From: Leuctra nigra
Lineage: Eukaryota > Arthropoda > Insecta > Plecoptera > Leuctridae
Length of the DNA: 64,000 bases
Assembly (NCBI GenBank): GCA_934045905.1
Contig: OW203769.1
Location: forward strand, 22,599,705 to 22,663,704
Direction of reading: 5' to 3'
Shown here: positions 1 to 38,285 of the stretch, piece by piece
How the letters are laid out: every line of letters begins with the position of its first letter
How positions within the stretch are numbered: position 1 is the stretch's first letter
Position numbers and translations under genes: made by a program
The notes under the pieces: generated by a model
Database searches by the model: none
What the model was told of the DNA's origin: nothing
What the model saw: the letters and a program-made list of their open reading frames with translations, nothing else

Positions 1-27437
<27,437 letters not shown>

Positions 27438-28450
27438 AGACGCTCTGCCAGAACTCAGTCATGCCACAATCAAACTAGTCCTGCAACAGACAATGCAAGT
27501 CGTATCACATCCAAGCTCTGGGCATGTTTACGTGCTCATAGGTGGCGCCACAGTAGGTACAGCTGCTCTGTAAACAAGGTTACATCAAGAATTATAATGG
27601 GAGGGGGGGGGGGGGGGAGAAGTGTTGCTTGTAAGTACAAGCCTGCATACTGGACATTATTCATGAAGGTTCTTTTTACCTCCATGCTCCAACCAAGAGA
27701 GAACACCAAGGATTATTCGAGAAAACAAGGAACAGGACTGCACTCCGGTGGCTGTTTTGGTTATTTTATTTTATTAAGGTACTAAGTAAATGGCAGTCAA
27801 GGACGCTTTGCATAAATATAAATATTTGCAATAGTCGTATGTTATGGCAAAAAAAGGAAATTTATTTAACCAAATTGAAATTACCTACAGTTGTTTCTCC
27901 TTTTTCACTGCACTATGGAAACACGAAATTTAAAAACAAATAAATTAATCTGTAGATTGTAGACCATCTTGCCAGAAGTGGCTCCATTACGTATCGCTAT
28001 TTGCAGGAATAGCTCCCTGTTTGGGGGGATGCGACTTGGTGACATCACCCATGTTTTTCAGTACCTACTGAACAGATTTCGATGTGCGTGCCAGTTGGGG
28101 GGCAGAGCACCAAGAGTGATTTCAGTACCACTACAGAATCAACATGGACATGGCACCCTATTAGGTACTTTGTCCTATTATATCGGGCATTCTCAATGAG
28201 ATTGACTATTTGCTGTCCGCAGTGTTTAGTAATTTTTATTTGGAAATTTTGCACTCGTATTCACATTCTTCTTGTTGAATATATTAGTTTGAACAATGGC
28301 CTACATCACTGCCAGTTACTATCACTTGCTGCGCTAGTGGCGTGGCGCTGGCGAAAAAATACAAGATGGCGTACGTCTATGTGTTTAGTATGGTTGTCGA
28401 TGTTTACTTTTAATTCTATGTTTTATTTGGTGTCTAATTATTAATAAATC

Positions 28451-28634
28451 ATGCCAAACTGCTGTGTTTTCGGTTGCAATAAAAGCGGAGGTAACAGTTT
28501 TCCTAAAAACCCGGCATTACGTAAACTTTGGATTCACGCAGTGCGAAGAAAGAACTTCGTTCCAACAAGGAATAGTGTCGTCTGTCAAGCCCATTTCCAT
28601 CCTTCAGAATACATTACAGAAGGATATTTTTCAG
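28451..28634 (+). CDS. THAP transposase exon 1 (zinc finger)
   Basis: Encodes MPNCCVFGCNKSGGNSFPKN and the rest of the THAP module through YFS, ending in phase 1 before GTACAT. The ATG is the first in frame and sits where THAP proteins normally start. Confidence 0.9.
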
Positions 28635-30070
28635 GTACATATTATATTGCTATATTATAATACAATGTAGAACACTGTTTACATGATGTATTCCTATATT
28701 TGGAGGCACATATGCCCTTTGAACCAACTTTGTACCCTACATAACCTACCATCTGTCAACTCAAACCAACCATTTGAAAAACAAGTTGTACCTTGTATAG
28801 CCTATCGAAACCTTTTAGTAGAATATTCCTACAGTATGTGTGTGGTTCTAGTAGCTGCTTAATAATTTCTGTTCTTACAGGTATAAAATCTACCCAAAAA
28901 CGACTAAAACCAGGTGTCGTACCCACTATATTTACGTGGCGCAAAGATGAACCGGACCGTGTTGAAGCACGAAGATTGCGTTTAGAGAAGAGATCAAAAG
29001 CTCAGCCTCCAACCCTGGATCGATTGTCACAACCATTGGAAGCAGACGATATACCTTCATTAGATGTTGCGTTTGAAGTGATTATCGATCATTCTACTAC
29101 TACCGAGATCAATGAATCTGCTTGTTCGTCAACCTTCACCGAGACCGGCTGTCAAACTGTCACAGAAGGTCCCCGCTTTTCAGTGTCTGCGTTTACAAAC
29201 AACCCAAAAGCTTTGCATTTTTATACAGGATTGGAAAACTATGCTAAATTCTGTCTAGTGTTGCAAACTCTCGGACCCGCTGCATACCAGTTAAATTATG
29301 TCAAAAATCAAGTGCTTAACATGTCTGTCGAGAATCAGTTTTTCCTCACACTTATAAAACTTCGATTAAATAAGCAAATTTTTGAACTAAGCTTATTATT
29401 TGAAGTTTCCGAAGCAACTGTTTCAAACATTTTTAATACCTGGGTTACATTCATGGCATTGCAATGGGGTGAATTGGATATTTGGCCTTCCCAAGATTTA
29501 GTCAAATATTATATGCCAAGAGATTTTAAGAGGAAGTTTCCTCTCACCCGAGTCATCATGGACGGCACTGAGTTCCCAATCAATAAACCAAAAGAACCAA
29601 ATGCGCAGCAAGTCACGTTTTCCACTTACAAGAATCGAAACACTTTAAAAGTACTGGTTGGCGTAACTCCAGGTGGCTTGATTAGTTATTGTTCCGATGC
29701 CTATGGCGGTTCAGCTAGTGATAGGCAAATTGTTGAAAGAAGTCAGTTTGTGAATATGTGCGACAGTGGAGATTCTATCATGGCCGATAGGGGCTTCAAT
29801 GTTCAAGACATATTTGCACCTAAAGACATCCAAATAAACATCCCTTCTTTTCTTAAGGGTAAGAGTCAGTTGCCAGGTCTTACTGTCGTCCATGATCGCA
29901 AGATTGCAAGTAAGCGTGTGCATGTGGAGCGAATCATCGGAATGACGAAGACATACAAGATACTGAAGCACGAATTGAACACACATTTTATCCATCTCGG
30001 AACAAAAATCTACTTTGTGTGTGCGATGTTATGTAACTTTCGGGAAGGAATTGTAGGTAGGGAAGCATAG
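28451..30070 (+). CDS. THAP-domain DDE transposase of the ISL2EU-type element (2 exons)
   Basis: Exons 28451-28634 and 28881-30070 join in phase 1 (donor CAG/GTACAT, acceptor TTACAG) to give 457 residues. Residues 1-62 form a C2CH THAP DNA-binding zinc finger: C4, C9, then VVCQAHF. It is followed by KRLKPGVVPTIF, the usual THAP exit. About residues 165-260 include a helix-turn-helix of transposase type (LIKLRLNKQIFELSLLFEVS). The DDE_Tnp_4 nuclease follows: IMDGTEFPIN (D289), YGGSASDRQI (D342), MADRGF (D364) and RVHVERIIGMTK (E411). The protein should bind the element ends and cut and paste them. All catalytic positions look intact. The ORF is less GC-rich than the TRIP12 exons, as expected for a mobile gene. 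Confidence 0.93.
28881..30070 (+). CDS. THAP transposase exon 2 (HTH and DDE nuclease)
   Basis: Follows acceptor GTTCTTACAG and is open to TAG at 30068. Without splicing, a frame extends upstream to 28793, but that extension has no THAP homology and is intronic. Confidence 0.92.
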
Positions 30071-30617
30071 GTTAATTTTGTATTTTGTATTATTTATTTG
30101 TATTATGAATCGGCGGTGAAGGTTGGTAGTTTTGTGCATTTGACATTAGTACTTGTTTATGAAACTTTGCACTAGTTGTTTGATAAAATTGAATTACAAA
30201 ATTTGTATAATTTATTGATTCATCCATGATTTGAATAGATAGGTATAAAAGGAAGACATTTTTAGGTAGTATTGAGAAACTTGTATTGCGAAATGAGATG
30301 TAATTATTTATTGTTTTGTAAAAATATATGGGTTTGAGGAATGTATTGTGTAGGTTTCATTTTAAAACAAAGCTCCAATTATTAATATATTCCATTTGTT
30401 GCACTGAATGCAAGAAAAGTTCAAATGACATTTACATAACATTTTAAACATGAACATCATAATTAAATATTTGTGTAACCTGTTGTGGCTAAGTGTTTCA
30501 TAAAGGCACATTACAAGATTAGCTGCTAAGTTACCTACTGAACAATCTCAACAAAACTAAGTCACAATATCTTGTAAAAAAATAATGATTTTACAACTTT
30601 ATTATTCGGTAGAACAA

Positions 30618-31190
30618 ATGACTACCTACTCCAATGGCAAACTAGTTCCAGGCAATCACTGCGATTAGGAATTATTCACAATAAATATAATGCCGCTGGA
30701 TCAATCACAGTTAAATACAACTTTACTCTTCGGTAACAGAATAAATGACTACCTACTCCAATGGCAAACTAGTTCAACGCAATCACTGCGATTAGGAATT
30801 ATTCACAATAAATATAATGCCGCTGGATCAGTCACAGTTAAATACAACTTTACTCTTCGGTAACAGAATAAATGACAACCTACTACTCCAATGGCAAACT
30901 AGTTCAACGCAATGCGATTAGGAATTATTCACAATAAATATAATGCCGCTGGATCAGTCACAGTTAAATACAACTTTACTCTTCGGTAACAGAATAAATG
31001 ACTACCTACTCCAATGGCAAACTAGTTCAACGCAATCACTGCGATTAGGAATTATTCACAATAAATATAATGCCGCTGGATCAGTCACAGTTAAATACAA
31101 CTTTACTCTTCGGTAACAGAATAAATGACAACCTAATACTCCAATGGCAAACTAGTTCAACGCAATCACTGCGATTAGGAATTATTCACA
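30618..31190. repeat. 127-bp tandem repeat, about 4.5 copies
   Basis: Units begin GACTACCTACTCCAATGGCA at 30620, 30747, 30874, 31000 and 31127, giving periods of 126-127 bp. Each has TCACTGCGATTAGGAATTAT, TAATGCCGCTGGATCAGTCA and CTCTTCGGTAACAG. Units are nearly identical, and the third lacks a few bases. The array lies between the convergent 3' ends of the two transposon genes. Confidence 0.93.
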
Positions 31191-31332
31191 ATAAAATATC
31201 TTATAAACAACAGGCTTATTTCTGTAACATGTACAAGGTATTTGAGTTACATTCGGCTCACTAGCAGCCACTGCAAGATGATGAATTTAATAGCTAAAAA
31301 TGGAAATTAAACATATCACATGAACCAAGTTT

Positions 31333-31550
31333 TTACACTCAGCAAAAGAAAAAGAGATCATTGATGAAATGTAAATTATTGCTGGTAGGTACAAATGTAT
31401 ATTTTTTAACAATAATCCTTGAAATTAATGATATGAGAGCTTACCTTACCTACTAGTGTTAGATGAAGAGTTAGTACAGACAACTTCGGATAGTGTGATC
31501 AAATCGTTTTTCCAACCATTGATTTTTGATAGGGCGAGTCTAGTACAACC
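31333..31550. repeat. MITE-like segment related to 26746-26966
   Basis: Carries TTACACTCAGCAAAAGAAAA at one side and ATTGATTTTTGATAGGGCGA then GTCTAGTACA at the other, in the same order as the element near 26746. Diverged; either an insertion in the transposon or part of its own non-coding DNA. Confidence 0.35.
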
Positions 31551-31562
31551 TAATTATAAGAA

Positions 31563-33012
31563 CTACTGGCCATCATAGCCATGATACACATGTTTGTCCA
31601 TTAAATAAGGGAAGAAATGTGTATCAAAGAACTTTTGAAGAGGAGGGATCATTCGATCGATGAAATCCTGATCGCGATTAATACTTATGCGCACCAGATC
31701 AACATACGTATACACAATAAAGTCACAAAATTCACGCTTTGTAGCCATTAACTGGCCCATCACTTGGTAATAATAGGCGTGGGTTTTCTTCAATTGCAAC
31801 TCGCCACTTGCCGAGTACTCCAGATATGGTACGGTTGCAGGTGAAATCGGTTTGTACCTAGCAGCAAACGGGCACTTTACTCCTACGGTGGTAAGGCTGC
31901 CTATGAGTCCATCGGGCGAAGCCCCCAAAAATGGCAGATCAGAGTCGACAATTAAACCACATTCGGTAACATCAGCAGATGCATACAATTCTAGAAATTT
32001 ATTGATTGCAACTTTTTCGTTGACTATACCATGCTCAGTGGCTTTGCTGATGAAAAATTTGGGATCTCCAATTGATTCGGCCAGCTTTTGCATGTCCCGC
32101 CTCTCGGTCGCTTGTATGATGTCCTTGAAACGGCTTGACGTGAGGCGGCAAGCTCTCGCAGACTTCCACTCTTTGTTGGTCGACTGGCCCCTTGTGTTTA
32201 CTTCAATCTCCTCCCGCTCCTCTTCAGAGATTTCTCGAAGTTTAAGCATTTTCAGTAGGACTTGTTTCTCATCCCCTGCATAGGAATGATCATTTTCAAT
32301 GCCATACGGATTGGCCGGAGAAATTGTCTGCATGAACGGCATTCTTGATTCGTAAGTTGCCGCGTAATTTACACATGTATTAGTCACGCTGTCCTGGTAG
32401 CCAGCTACTTTCCGAAGGTGTGCTGGCCTAGGATCGTAGCCTTCACGTGACAATGACAACATCTTCATGTTGTCAGCTTTGACTGGAGAACCATTGAAAG
32501 GTCGTTTAGGTTTGTGAAATGTCTGTAAACGTTCCGTACAAACCTTCGCTATTGCTATTTTCTTATTCTCCGTCACATCTTGCACGGCAAGAAGAAGCAC
32601 TAATATATGTTTGCAGTGGGCATGAGGTCCCACACCTGCTGCACAATCGCACTGGCTCTCATTCACACTGCCGTCTGAGTTGATATGTAAGTCCACATTG
32701 TAGCACGTTTGTTTCATTTGTGCCCGGCAGATGCCGGACACATAAGTCGCTCCGGTAGTCGCCGTTGCAGAGCGAGCACATTGCAGATACTGTCCTCGGT
32801 AAAGATCCACCGGACCCTGACTTAGTGACCTACCGAAGCGCAACAGAAACAGCTCTATACGCTGGGAAGTGACAGCTGGCAGTTGAGTCGCACCATGGAC
32901 ATCTTTGTATTGTTCAATAGGTGGCTTGACCATGTGAAAAACTTCTTCTCCATCAGCTGCATTCTTATTGTCTTCCTGCACGAAATTCTGATTTCTTATA
33001 TAGGCCTTCAAC
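31563..33012 (-). CDS. SAP-SWIM-YqaJ exon 2
   Basis: Starts after a T-rich tract and TATAG acceptor and is open to a stop at 31563. It encodes the SWIM finger and the whole YqaJ domain. Confidence 0.9.
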
Positions 33013-33305
33013 CTATAAAAAATAAAAATACAATGCCATTGAGATTAGTGTACAAACATAGAAAGCTAATATTTATAGGTTTTGGAGTTACCTAGGTAAT
33101 AAGCAGCCAAGAAGCTGAATAACCCATCGTCTAATTTCATAAATATTTCATAGGTAGGTACTATGTAATTTGTGGTGACCAGATAAGTAACTGGAACATA
33201 CCTTGCAATTAAGTCTGCTTTTTTTCCACGTAGAACAGCCCCACGCGCTCGCAGAGCTGCTTTCAGTCTCGGAATTGTCCAGGTCTCAAACACTTCGTCA
33301 TCCAT
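31563..33305 (-). CDS. SAP-SWIM-YqaJ nuclease-like protein of the ISL2EU-type element (2 exons)
   Basis: Exons 33305-33202 and 33012-31563 join in phase 2 (donor GTATGT, acceptor TATAG) to give 517 residues. Residues 8-40 form a SAP DNA-binding module (WTIPRLKAALRARGAVLRGK, then KADLIARLKAY), split by the intron. Residues 156-170 are a SWIM zinc finger: C156-x-C158, C168-x-H170. From about residue 310 there is a YqaJ/lambda-exonuclease fold: HGIVNE (E367), FLGASPDG (D402), VKCPF (K414) and YYYQVMGQL (Q451). The usual catalytic Glu two residues before the Lys (E-[IV]-K) is Gly412 here, codon GGA at 31881-31883. The family trims or binds DNA ends; its role in transposition is not settled. The fold assignment is firm; activity is doubtful. 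Confidence 0.9.
33202..33305 (-). CDS. SAP-SWIM-YqaJ exon 1
   Basis: ATG at 33305 opens MDDEVFETWTIPRLKAALRA and most of the SAP domain, ending in phase 2 at GTATGT. The SAP helix continues as LKAYIRNQN at the start of exon 2, which supports the splice. Confidence 0.87.
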
Positions 33306-34182
33306 AATAAAAGACTTTCAGAAATATATATGTATCTATTTATTGTACAGAAATGATTTTAAAACTAAGCACATATACGAAATCTACCTCATCAAACGAA
33401 ATAAACGTAAAATAACAAGTACCTAGTGTCACAAATTAACCTGCGTTACACTGCGTTACAACTGTCAATGGCGGACCGGAAAGCGACACGATGGCAGCGC
33501 TATCTGTGACGAGTTTGGCGTGATGAAGGCCATTGGGGAAGTGGTTGCCAAAATTTTGAGGTAGGTACCTAATTAAATACCTCACGCAGATTTTGTAGGA
33601 CTTTGAAACTATGAAAATCCTGAAAATAGGCTGTCCCACACCATGATATTCATTATATTTCATGATATTTTTCACATTTGCAGTTTTTAATTATGGATAA
33701 GCAATAATTATTAATGATCTATGAAACACACTTCTTCAGACAACTAAAGAAAATGTAGCATTAGTTAGTGATTTTCATTTTTAATCTTACAATAACTTTT
33801 GTCCCACACTACTTGTCATGAATGTTACTTTTTGAATGTTACCATTTTAAAATGAAGATAAGACTTCTCAAGAAGGATGTGACTTAGGCTGCAGTGATTC
33901 TTGTTTTGGTGCCTGTCAAGTCAATATTTTTGTGTGAATTTCTTTGCAAAGAAAATGGTACTTTGCCTCATCTGAAGACTGTTCCAATGTGCGTATTTTA
34001 ATTCAAAGTCATGAATGTTACCTCTTAAAAATAACTAGGTAATTGCATTAGCAATGTTAATTGAAGAATCTTACATTGAAAGTGTACTATAACCTCATGT
34101 TGGTAGGCATAAACAAACTTTGAACAATTTTATACAAACTGGTATTCTGATTTTTAAAGCCTAGATTTTCATGAATGTTACC

Positions 34183-34310
34183 TGGGGTGGGATTACATAA
34201 AATGAGAACTATCTTGTCACGGTAACAAGCTTCTCATCTCAATGTTATTCACGGCCTTCTAGGGCCTTGTCACCGTGATAAGTAAGTTATCATTTTATGT
34301 GATCGCACCC
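34183..34310. repeat. short foldback MITE
   Basis: GGGTGGGATTACATAAAATG at the left pairs with TCATTTTATGTGATCGCACC then CC at the right. Inner CTTGTCACGGT and ACCGTGATAAG also pair. Confidence 0.65.
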
Positions 34311-34544
34311 CTGGTCATGAATGTTACTTAAAAAAGTAACATTCAAATATATTCCAATATAACATGTATTTGAGTTAAGTATCCGATCAGAAAATGTATC
34401 ATAAATTTTTAATTTATCTATTAGTAAGGAGACTCAGGTCATGAAAGTTGGTAACATTCATGACCTTCATGATTGTTATCCTGAGTCAAGACTAAATCCC
34501 TTTAAGGTGCTGCAAGCGCGAGCGATTTTGCTGCTTCTTGTAGA

Positions 34545-34855
34545 CACTTTTTGCGATACGATTGGAGACGAAATGGGTTGACCAAATTACTTGAAATTTT
34601 AATCGTGATTAGATAAAAGACAAACTTAGGGTTATCCCTTGGTACATTTTTAATTTTTTGTTTCGTTAATTAGTAATAATTAGTGGACTTTTGCTGAAAA
34701 ATTAGCTATTTTCTTGTCTCCCTGGGTGCCGTATAAAATTAAATTTAAAAAATGTGCCAAGTGATAACCCTAAGTTTGTCTTTCATCTAATCATGATTAA
34801 AATTTGACATCAATAGCTTAACGGGTTTGGTCTCCAATCGTATCGCAAATTTCAT
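34545..34855. repeat. 300-bp foldback MITE
   Basis: TTTTGCGATACGATTGGAGA at the left pairs with GTCTCCAATCGTATCGCAAA at the right. Arms of about 120 bp include ACAAACTTAGGGTTATC and GATAACCCTAAGTTTGT. Confidence 0.75.
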
Positions 34856-35456
34856 CGTTTTGCGCGGTTTTGTTGAATAACCGGCGCCTAATTAACAATG
34901 CAATAAGCAAAAATGATAAAGTGCTACTAATATACAATCAGACTGATCATGTGAACATCCTGTAAAAGTTACACTCACTTACGAAACAATTTTTCTCTCT
35001 CAATTTTCTAAAACGGCCGAGCGCTAGTATCACCTTAAGATTTTGTTAATGTGAAACTACACAATAATTATATAATTTTGTATGTGTCTTTCAATTATGT
35101 ATCTAAATCAGTGCTAGTTTTACTGATCAAATCATTAAATATGATTTAATCATATTTGAGCCAAATGTAAAAGTAACATTCATGACCATTTTCTAAATTG
35201 TGCCATAAAATGCACAAAAAGTAAAAACTAGGTAAACCCTTTCTTGGCCATGTATAAAACATAATCCTTGATCATTCCACATAACATTTCCTCACATTTT
35301 GAATGATTTTTTTTTAGTTAGTGAATTTTACCAATTCGTCAATTGTGTTGAGAATGACCCATTCGCACTTAAGAACTTTTGCCAGGAGCTGAAGGTGACA
35401 AGTCATGAGGGCTATCGTAATATCTTCATGATAATTCAAAATGTCAATGTCTGGGG

Positions 35457-35613
35457 GGCAATTCTTGAGATGTACGTTTTGAAATCGTGTAACGTTTTCA
35501 CTGTTTAAAACGTACAAAAGTGAAGGTTAAGTAATAGTTGTCGACTCTTTCGGGTTTAAACAATGCAAACGTAAAATGGTTTCAAAACGTAAATCTCAAG
35601 AATTGGCCTCAGT
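35457..35613. repeat. foldback MITE related to 2919-3076
   Basis: GGCAATTCTTGAGATGTACG then TTTTGAAA pairs with TTTCAAAACGTAAATCTCAA then GAATTGGCC. An inner AAACGTACAAAAG/TTTTGTACGTTT-type pairing is partial. 35614-37223 is AT-rich with no gene or clear element. Confidence 0.65.
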
Positions 35614-37223
35614 TAGTCTAGTTTTATTTCAGCATATTTATTTTGTTAAAATTTTGTGAGTGCGAAGTGCTTACTGTGTAAAAAGTGCGTTGTTTCAAGA
35701 AAAGAACAAGCCAATTATCTGTTTGCTACTTTTGAAATTAGATGTGACACTAGATAGTTGTCCACGATATTCTATCGTCTTCCTGACAGTGTAACGAATT
35801 GCCCAGTGTAGGTACACTCGCGGTCACATAAAGTGATTGCAAAATTCTAAGTTAACTTTCAAAATTTTATTATCCAGACGAAAATACAAACGAAAAACGC
35901 AGATTTCGAAAATGTGGGGTTGAGGGTCTGATTATGAACTAACCTACCACCTTAGAACTAATACCCTTTTTTATTCACCAAATATTGACAGTACAGTTGG
36001 TACTATAATTCGAGCTCCAACTACTATCAATTTTCTGACCGTGGCTGTGAATACCTACATTAAATGTGTCTTTTTAAGCAATATGAGCTCTTATGAGCAG
36101 AAAAAACAGTGGTAAATCACGGCTAAATTCAGACCAACTCCCACCCGAGTGTTACTACAACTTACAAGCCAAGAATTGTCCTGGGCTGTCAAAGTAAATA
36201 AGAAGGGGAGTGTGAACAAATGATGCACTTATTGTATCTTCTTCTTTATTATGACTAGAGGTTAAAAAGTTAGGGATGGCATTGTACAGGGAGCTATATT
36301 CTTAGAGAAAAGAATACAATACAACAATGATTAAAAAGTTAGAAACCAAACCAAAATCAAAATGATTTTCCTATCCTACCTCCCGAGTTAAAGTTAGTAT
36401 TCTATAAATTGACTTAGGAACTTACATAAATTGAATTTGTGTCTATTAATTGTAAACTACTACCTACTGAATAATAATAAGATGGTATTGCAAGTTACAG
36501 GACATTTCATCAGTCATAGCTTTCTATGTTTTATTTTGAAGTGTAAATTGCCCCAGACTAGCTAATAGTAATCGGCTATGGGGCACAGTCAGGTAATTTG
36601 TAGAAAATTGCATTTTTTATTTTATTAACCCTTTAACTAGTGCCCGTATTTTGTGTGCAAATAAAAAATAATGTTACATACTGGTATGCCCGAATTCGTA
36701 CGTTTGACATTTTCATCAATGATCGTTGAAGAAAATAATTATTTTTTCTATAGTTTACATACCTACGGCTACCTACCTACTACAAACCAACATTTTTGTG
36801 TGTTGGCAATCTCATAAACTTGCAGAACTTGATAGAAAAAAGTCAGCATTCTTTACATCCCAAAAAGGAAATTATATATTTTGTCCCTTATACCTACAAA
36901 TTGACTCACTTTGACAGTGCTACTATATGTACCTGGAACTCACTAGAGGTAAATAAGTTATAAATACAAATTTTTGAAACTGAAACTGATTAGAGGTACC
37001 TATACATAATTAAGTTGATATATTAAATACCTACAACAAGTAATGTACCTTACCGAAAGGTAGTTTTAAAACATTAATTGTTTTTTTATTGGTCGAGCAC
37101 CTTAAAAACAAAATAAAAACAGCGATGTGCAGCGTACAGTGGTTTGAATCACTGTAATAGTAGGTTGTAGTACCTATTAGGCTAATAGTGTATGGTGTAC
37201 TATTAGTAGGGGAGCAAATGTAA

Positions 37224-38285
37224 TTCCGCTCGATTGGAGTGCCGAAATTGATTTTTTCATAATTATCGATCGTTTACATCATTCCTAATATTACCTGACG
37301 TGCCTTCAATTTTTTTGGTAGCCATCTTGAAAAATATGGCGGAAAACGAGCGAAAAACGAAAATTTTACAAATTATTAAATTGTTGGTAGCTCAGGAAAG
37401 ATTAAAAATTATGAAATAATTCACTAAAAATAACTCAAATATAGTGACTTGAAAAAAAAAATAGGCCGTAAACAAATTTTTCAACAAAATTTTAAATTTA
37501 ATTTTTTTTTTCAGCGCATGTTGTTTAAAATGAAATTGTTTACAAATTTTAATTCCACATATTTTAGTCTAAGTCCACGCGTTTCATAATAAATTGAGAG
37601 CAAAAAAACACAGAAACGCGATTGGTCAATTCCAACAATGAAAAAATAAAATTCGTTCACGGCGTATTTTTTTTTTCAAGTCCCCATATTTGAGTTTCTT
37701 CTTCTTCTTCTTCTTCTTCCGAAGCCTTCGGCTTATTCATTTACTAGAATTAATACTTGTCTCGCCATCTTTTTTTAGGTCTACCTACACTCCTTTGACC
37801 TTCCGGAAATCTATCCCTAGCTATTTTAACAATGCGATGTTCTTGCATGCGATCAATGTGTGTGTTCCACATAATACGCCTTTCTTCAACCCATTCACAT
37901 ATTGGCGTAACACCACACATTTCCCTGATGTTATCACTGCGAATTCTGTCTAACAGAGTGTTATTCGTAACTTTTCGCAAAGTTTTCATTTCCGTAGATT
38001 CCATCAATCTCTTGGTATAAGCTGTGTCCGGCCTCGTTTCTGCAGCGTATGTGATAATCGGCCTCACCAAAGTCTTATAAATTTGAGTTTGTTTTAGTTA
38101 ATTATTTCATAATTTTTCAACCTTTCCTCTACCAACAATTAAATAATTTTTAAAATTTACGTTTTCCGCCATATTTTATAAGATGGCCACCAAAAAATTT
38201 GAAGGCACGTCAGGTAATTTTAAGAATGATGTAAACAATCGATTATTATGAAAAAATCAATTTCGGCACTCCAATCGAGCGGAAA
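37224..38285. mobile_element. palindromic element interrupted by a retrotransposon fragment
   Basis: TTCCGCTCGATTGGAGTGCC at 37224 pairs with GGCACTCCAATCGAGCGGAA ending at 38285. Arms continue for about 200 bp (37224-37430 with 38093-38285). An inner hairpin at about 37431-37697 is built on ACTTGAAAAAAAAAATA. Without the insert at 37698-38080 the element would be about 670 bp. No coding capacity. Confidence 0.75.
37698..38080 (-). mobile_element. 5'-truncated non-LTR retrotransposon 3' end
   Basis: On the minus strand 38070-37750 encodes a C-terminal fragment of a non-LTR reverse-transcriptase ORF: MVRPIITYAAETRP, TEMKTLRKVTNNTLLDRIRS, WNTHIDRMQEHRIVK, then GRPKKRWRDKY, the typical end. A (GAA)n tail follows at 37698-37720. 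A 10-bp direct repeat ATTTGAGTTT flanks the insert (37688-37697 and 38081-38090). Heavy 5' truncation, tail and target duplication all fit target-primed insertion. Not functional. Confidence 0.82.

Larger units (their letters stand above)
28298..33531. mobile_element. complete two-gene ISL2EU-type DNA transposon
   Basis: The left end begins GGCCTACATCAC and the right end is GTGATGAAGGCC, inverted repeats whose similarity continues inward through TCAC..GCGCT..GTG..CGCT. AT lies directly outside each end (28296-28297 and 33532-33533), consistent with a 2-bp target duplication. Inside are a spliced THAP-DDE transposase (+, 28451-30070) and a spliced SAP-SWIM-YqaJ gene (-, 31563-33305), tail to tail, with a 127-bp tandem array between them. 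Two-gene elements pairing a DDE transposase with a YqaJ nuclease are known as ISL2EU/IS4EU and are related to PIF/Harbinger. Both genes are open and splice cleanly, so the copy appears young. Confidence 0.85.
33780..35195. repeat. cluster of GTCATGAATGTTAC motifs with two inserted MITEs
   Basis: GTCATGAATGTTAC or its complement (one or two mismatches allowed) occurs at 33815, 34008, 34168, 34314, 34452 and 35173. The last two are inverted, so outer copies face each other. Two foldback elements sit inside (34183-34310 and 34545-34855). The whole could be a non-autonomous transposon with subterminal repeats. Confidence 0.5.

Noticed and set aside
28793..28880. In-frame upstream extension of the transposase exon 2
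   Set aside because: It has no THAP similarity, while the 28451-28634 exon encodes a full THAP finger and joins in phase.
30618..31190. Regular repeat array resembling CRISPR or satellite DNA
   Set aside because: The whole 127-bp unit is repeated without variable spacers, there are no cas genes, and the context is eukaryotic. It is a plain tandem repeat.
31852..32283. Plus-strand frame opposite the YqaJ gene
   Set aside because: Antisense of the conserved YqaJ domain; it has no homology of its own.
37690..37953. Plus-strand frame starting MSFFFFFFFF
   Set aside because: The Phe run is the translated (TTC)n tail of the retrotransposon fragment on the other strand.
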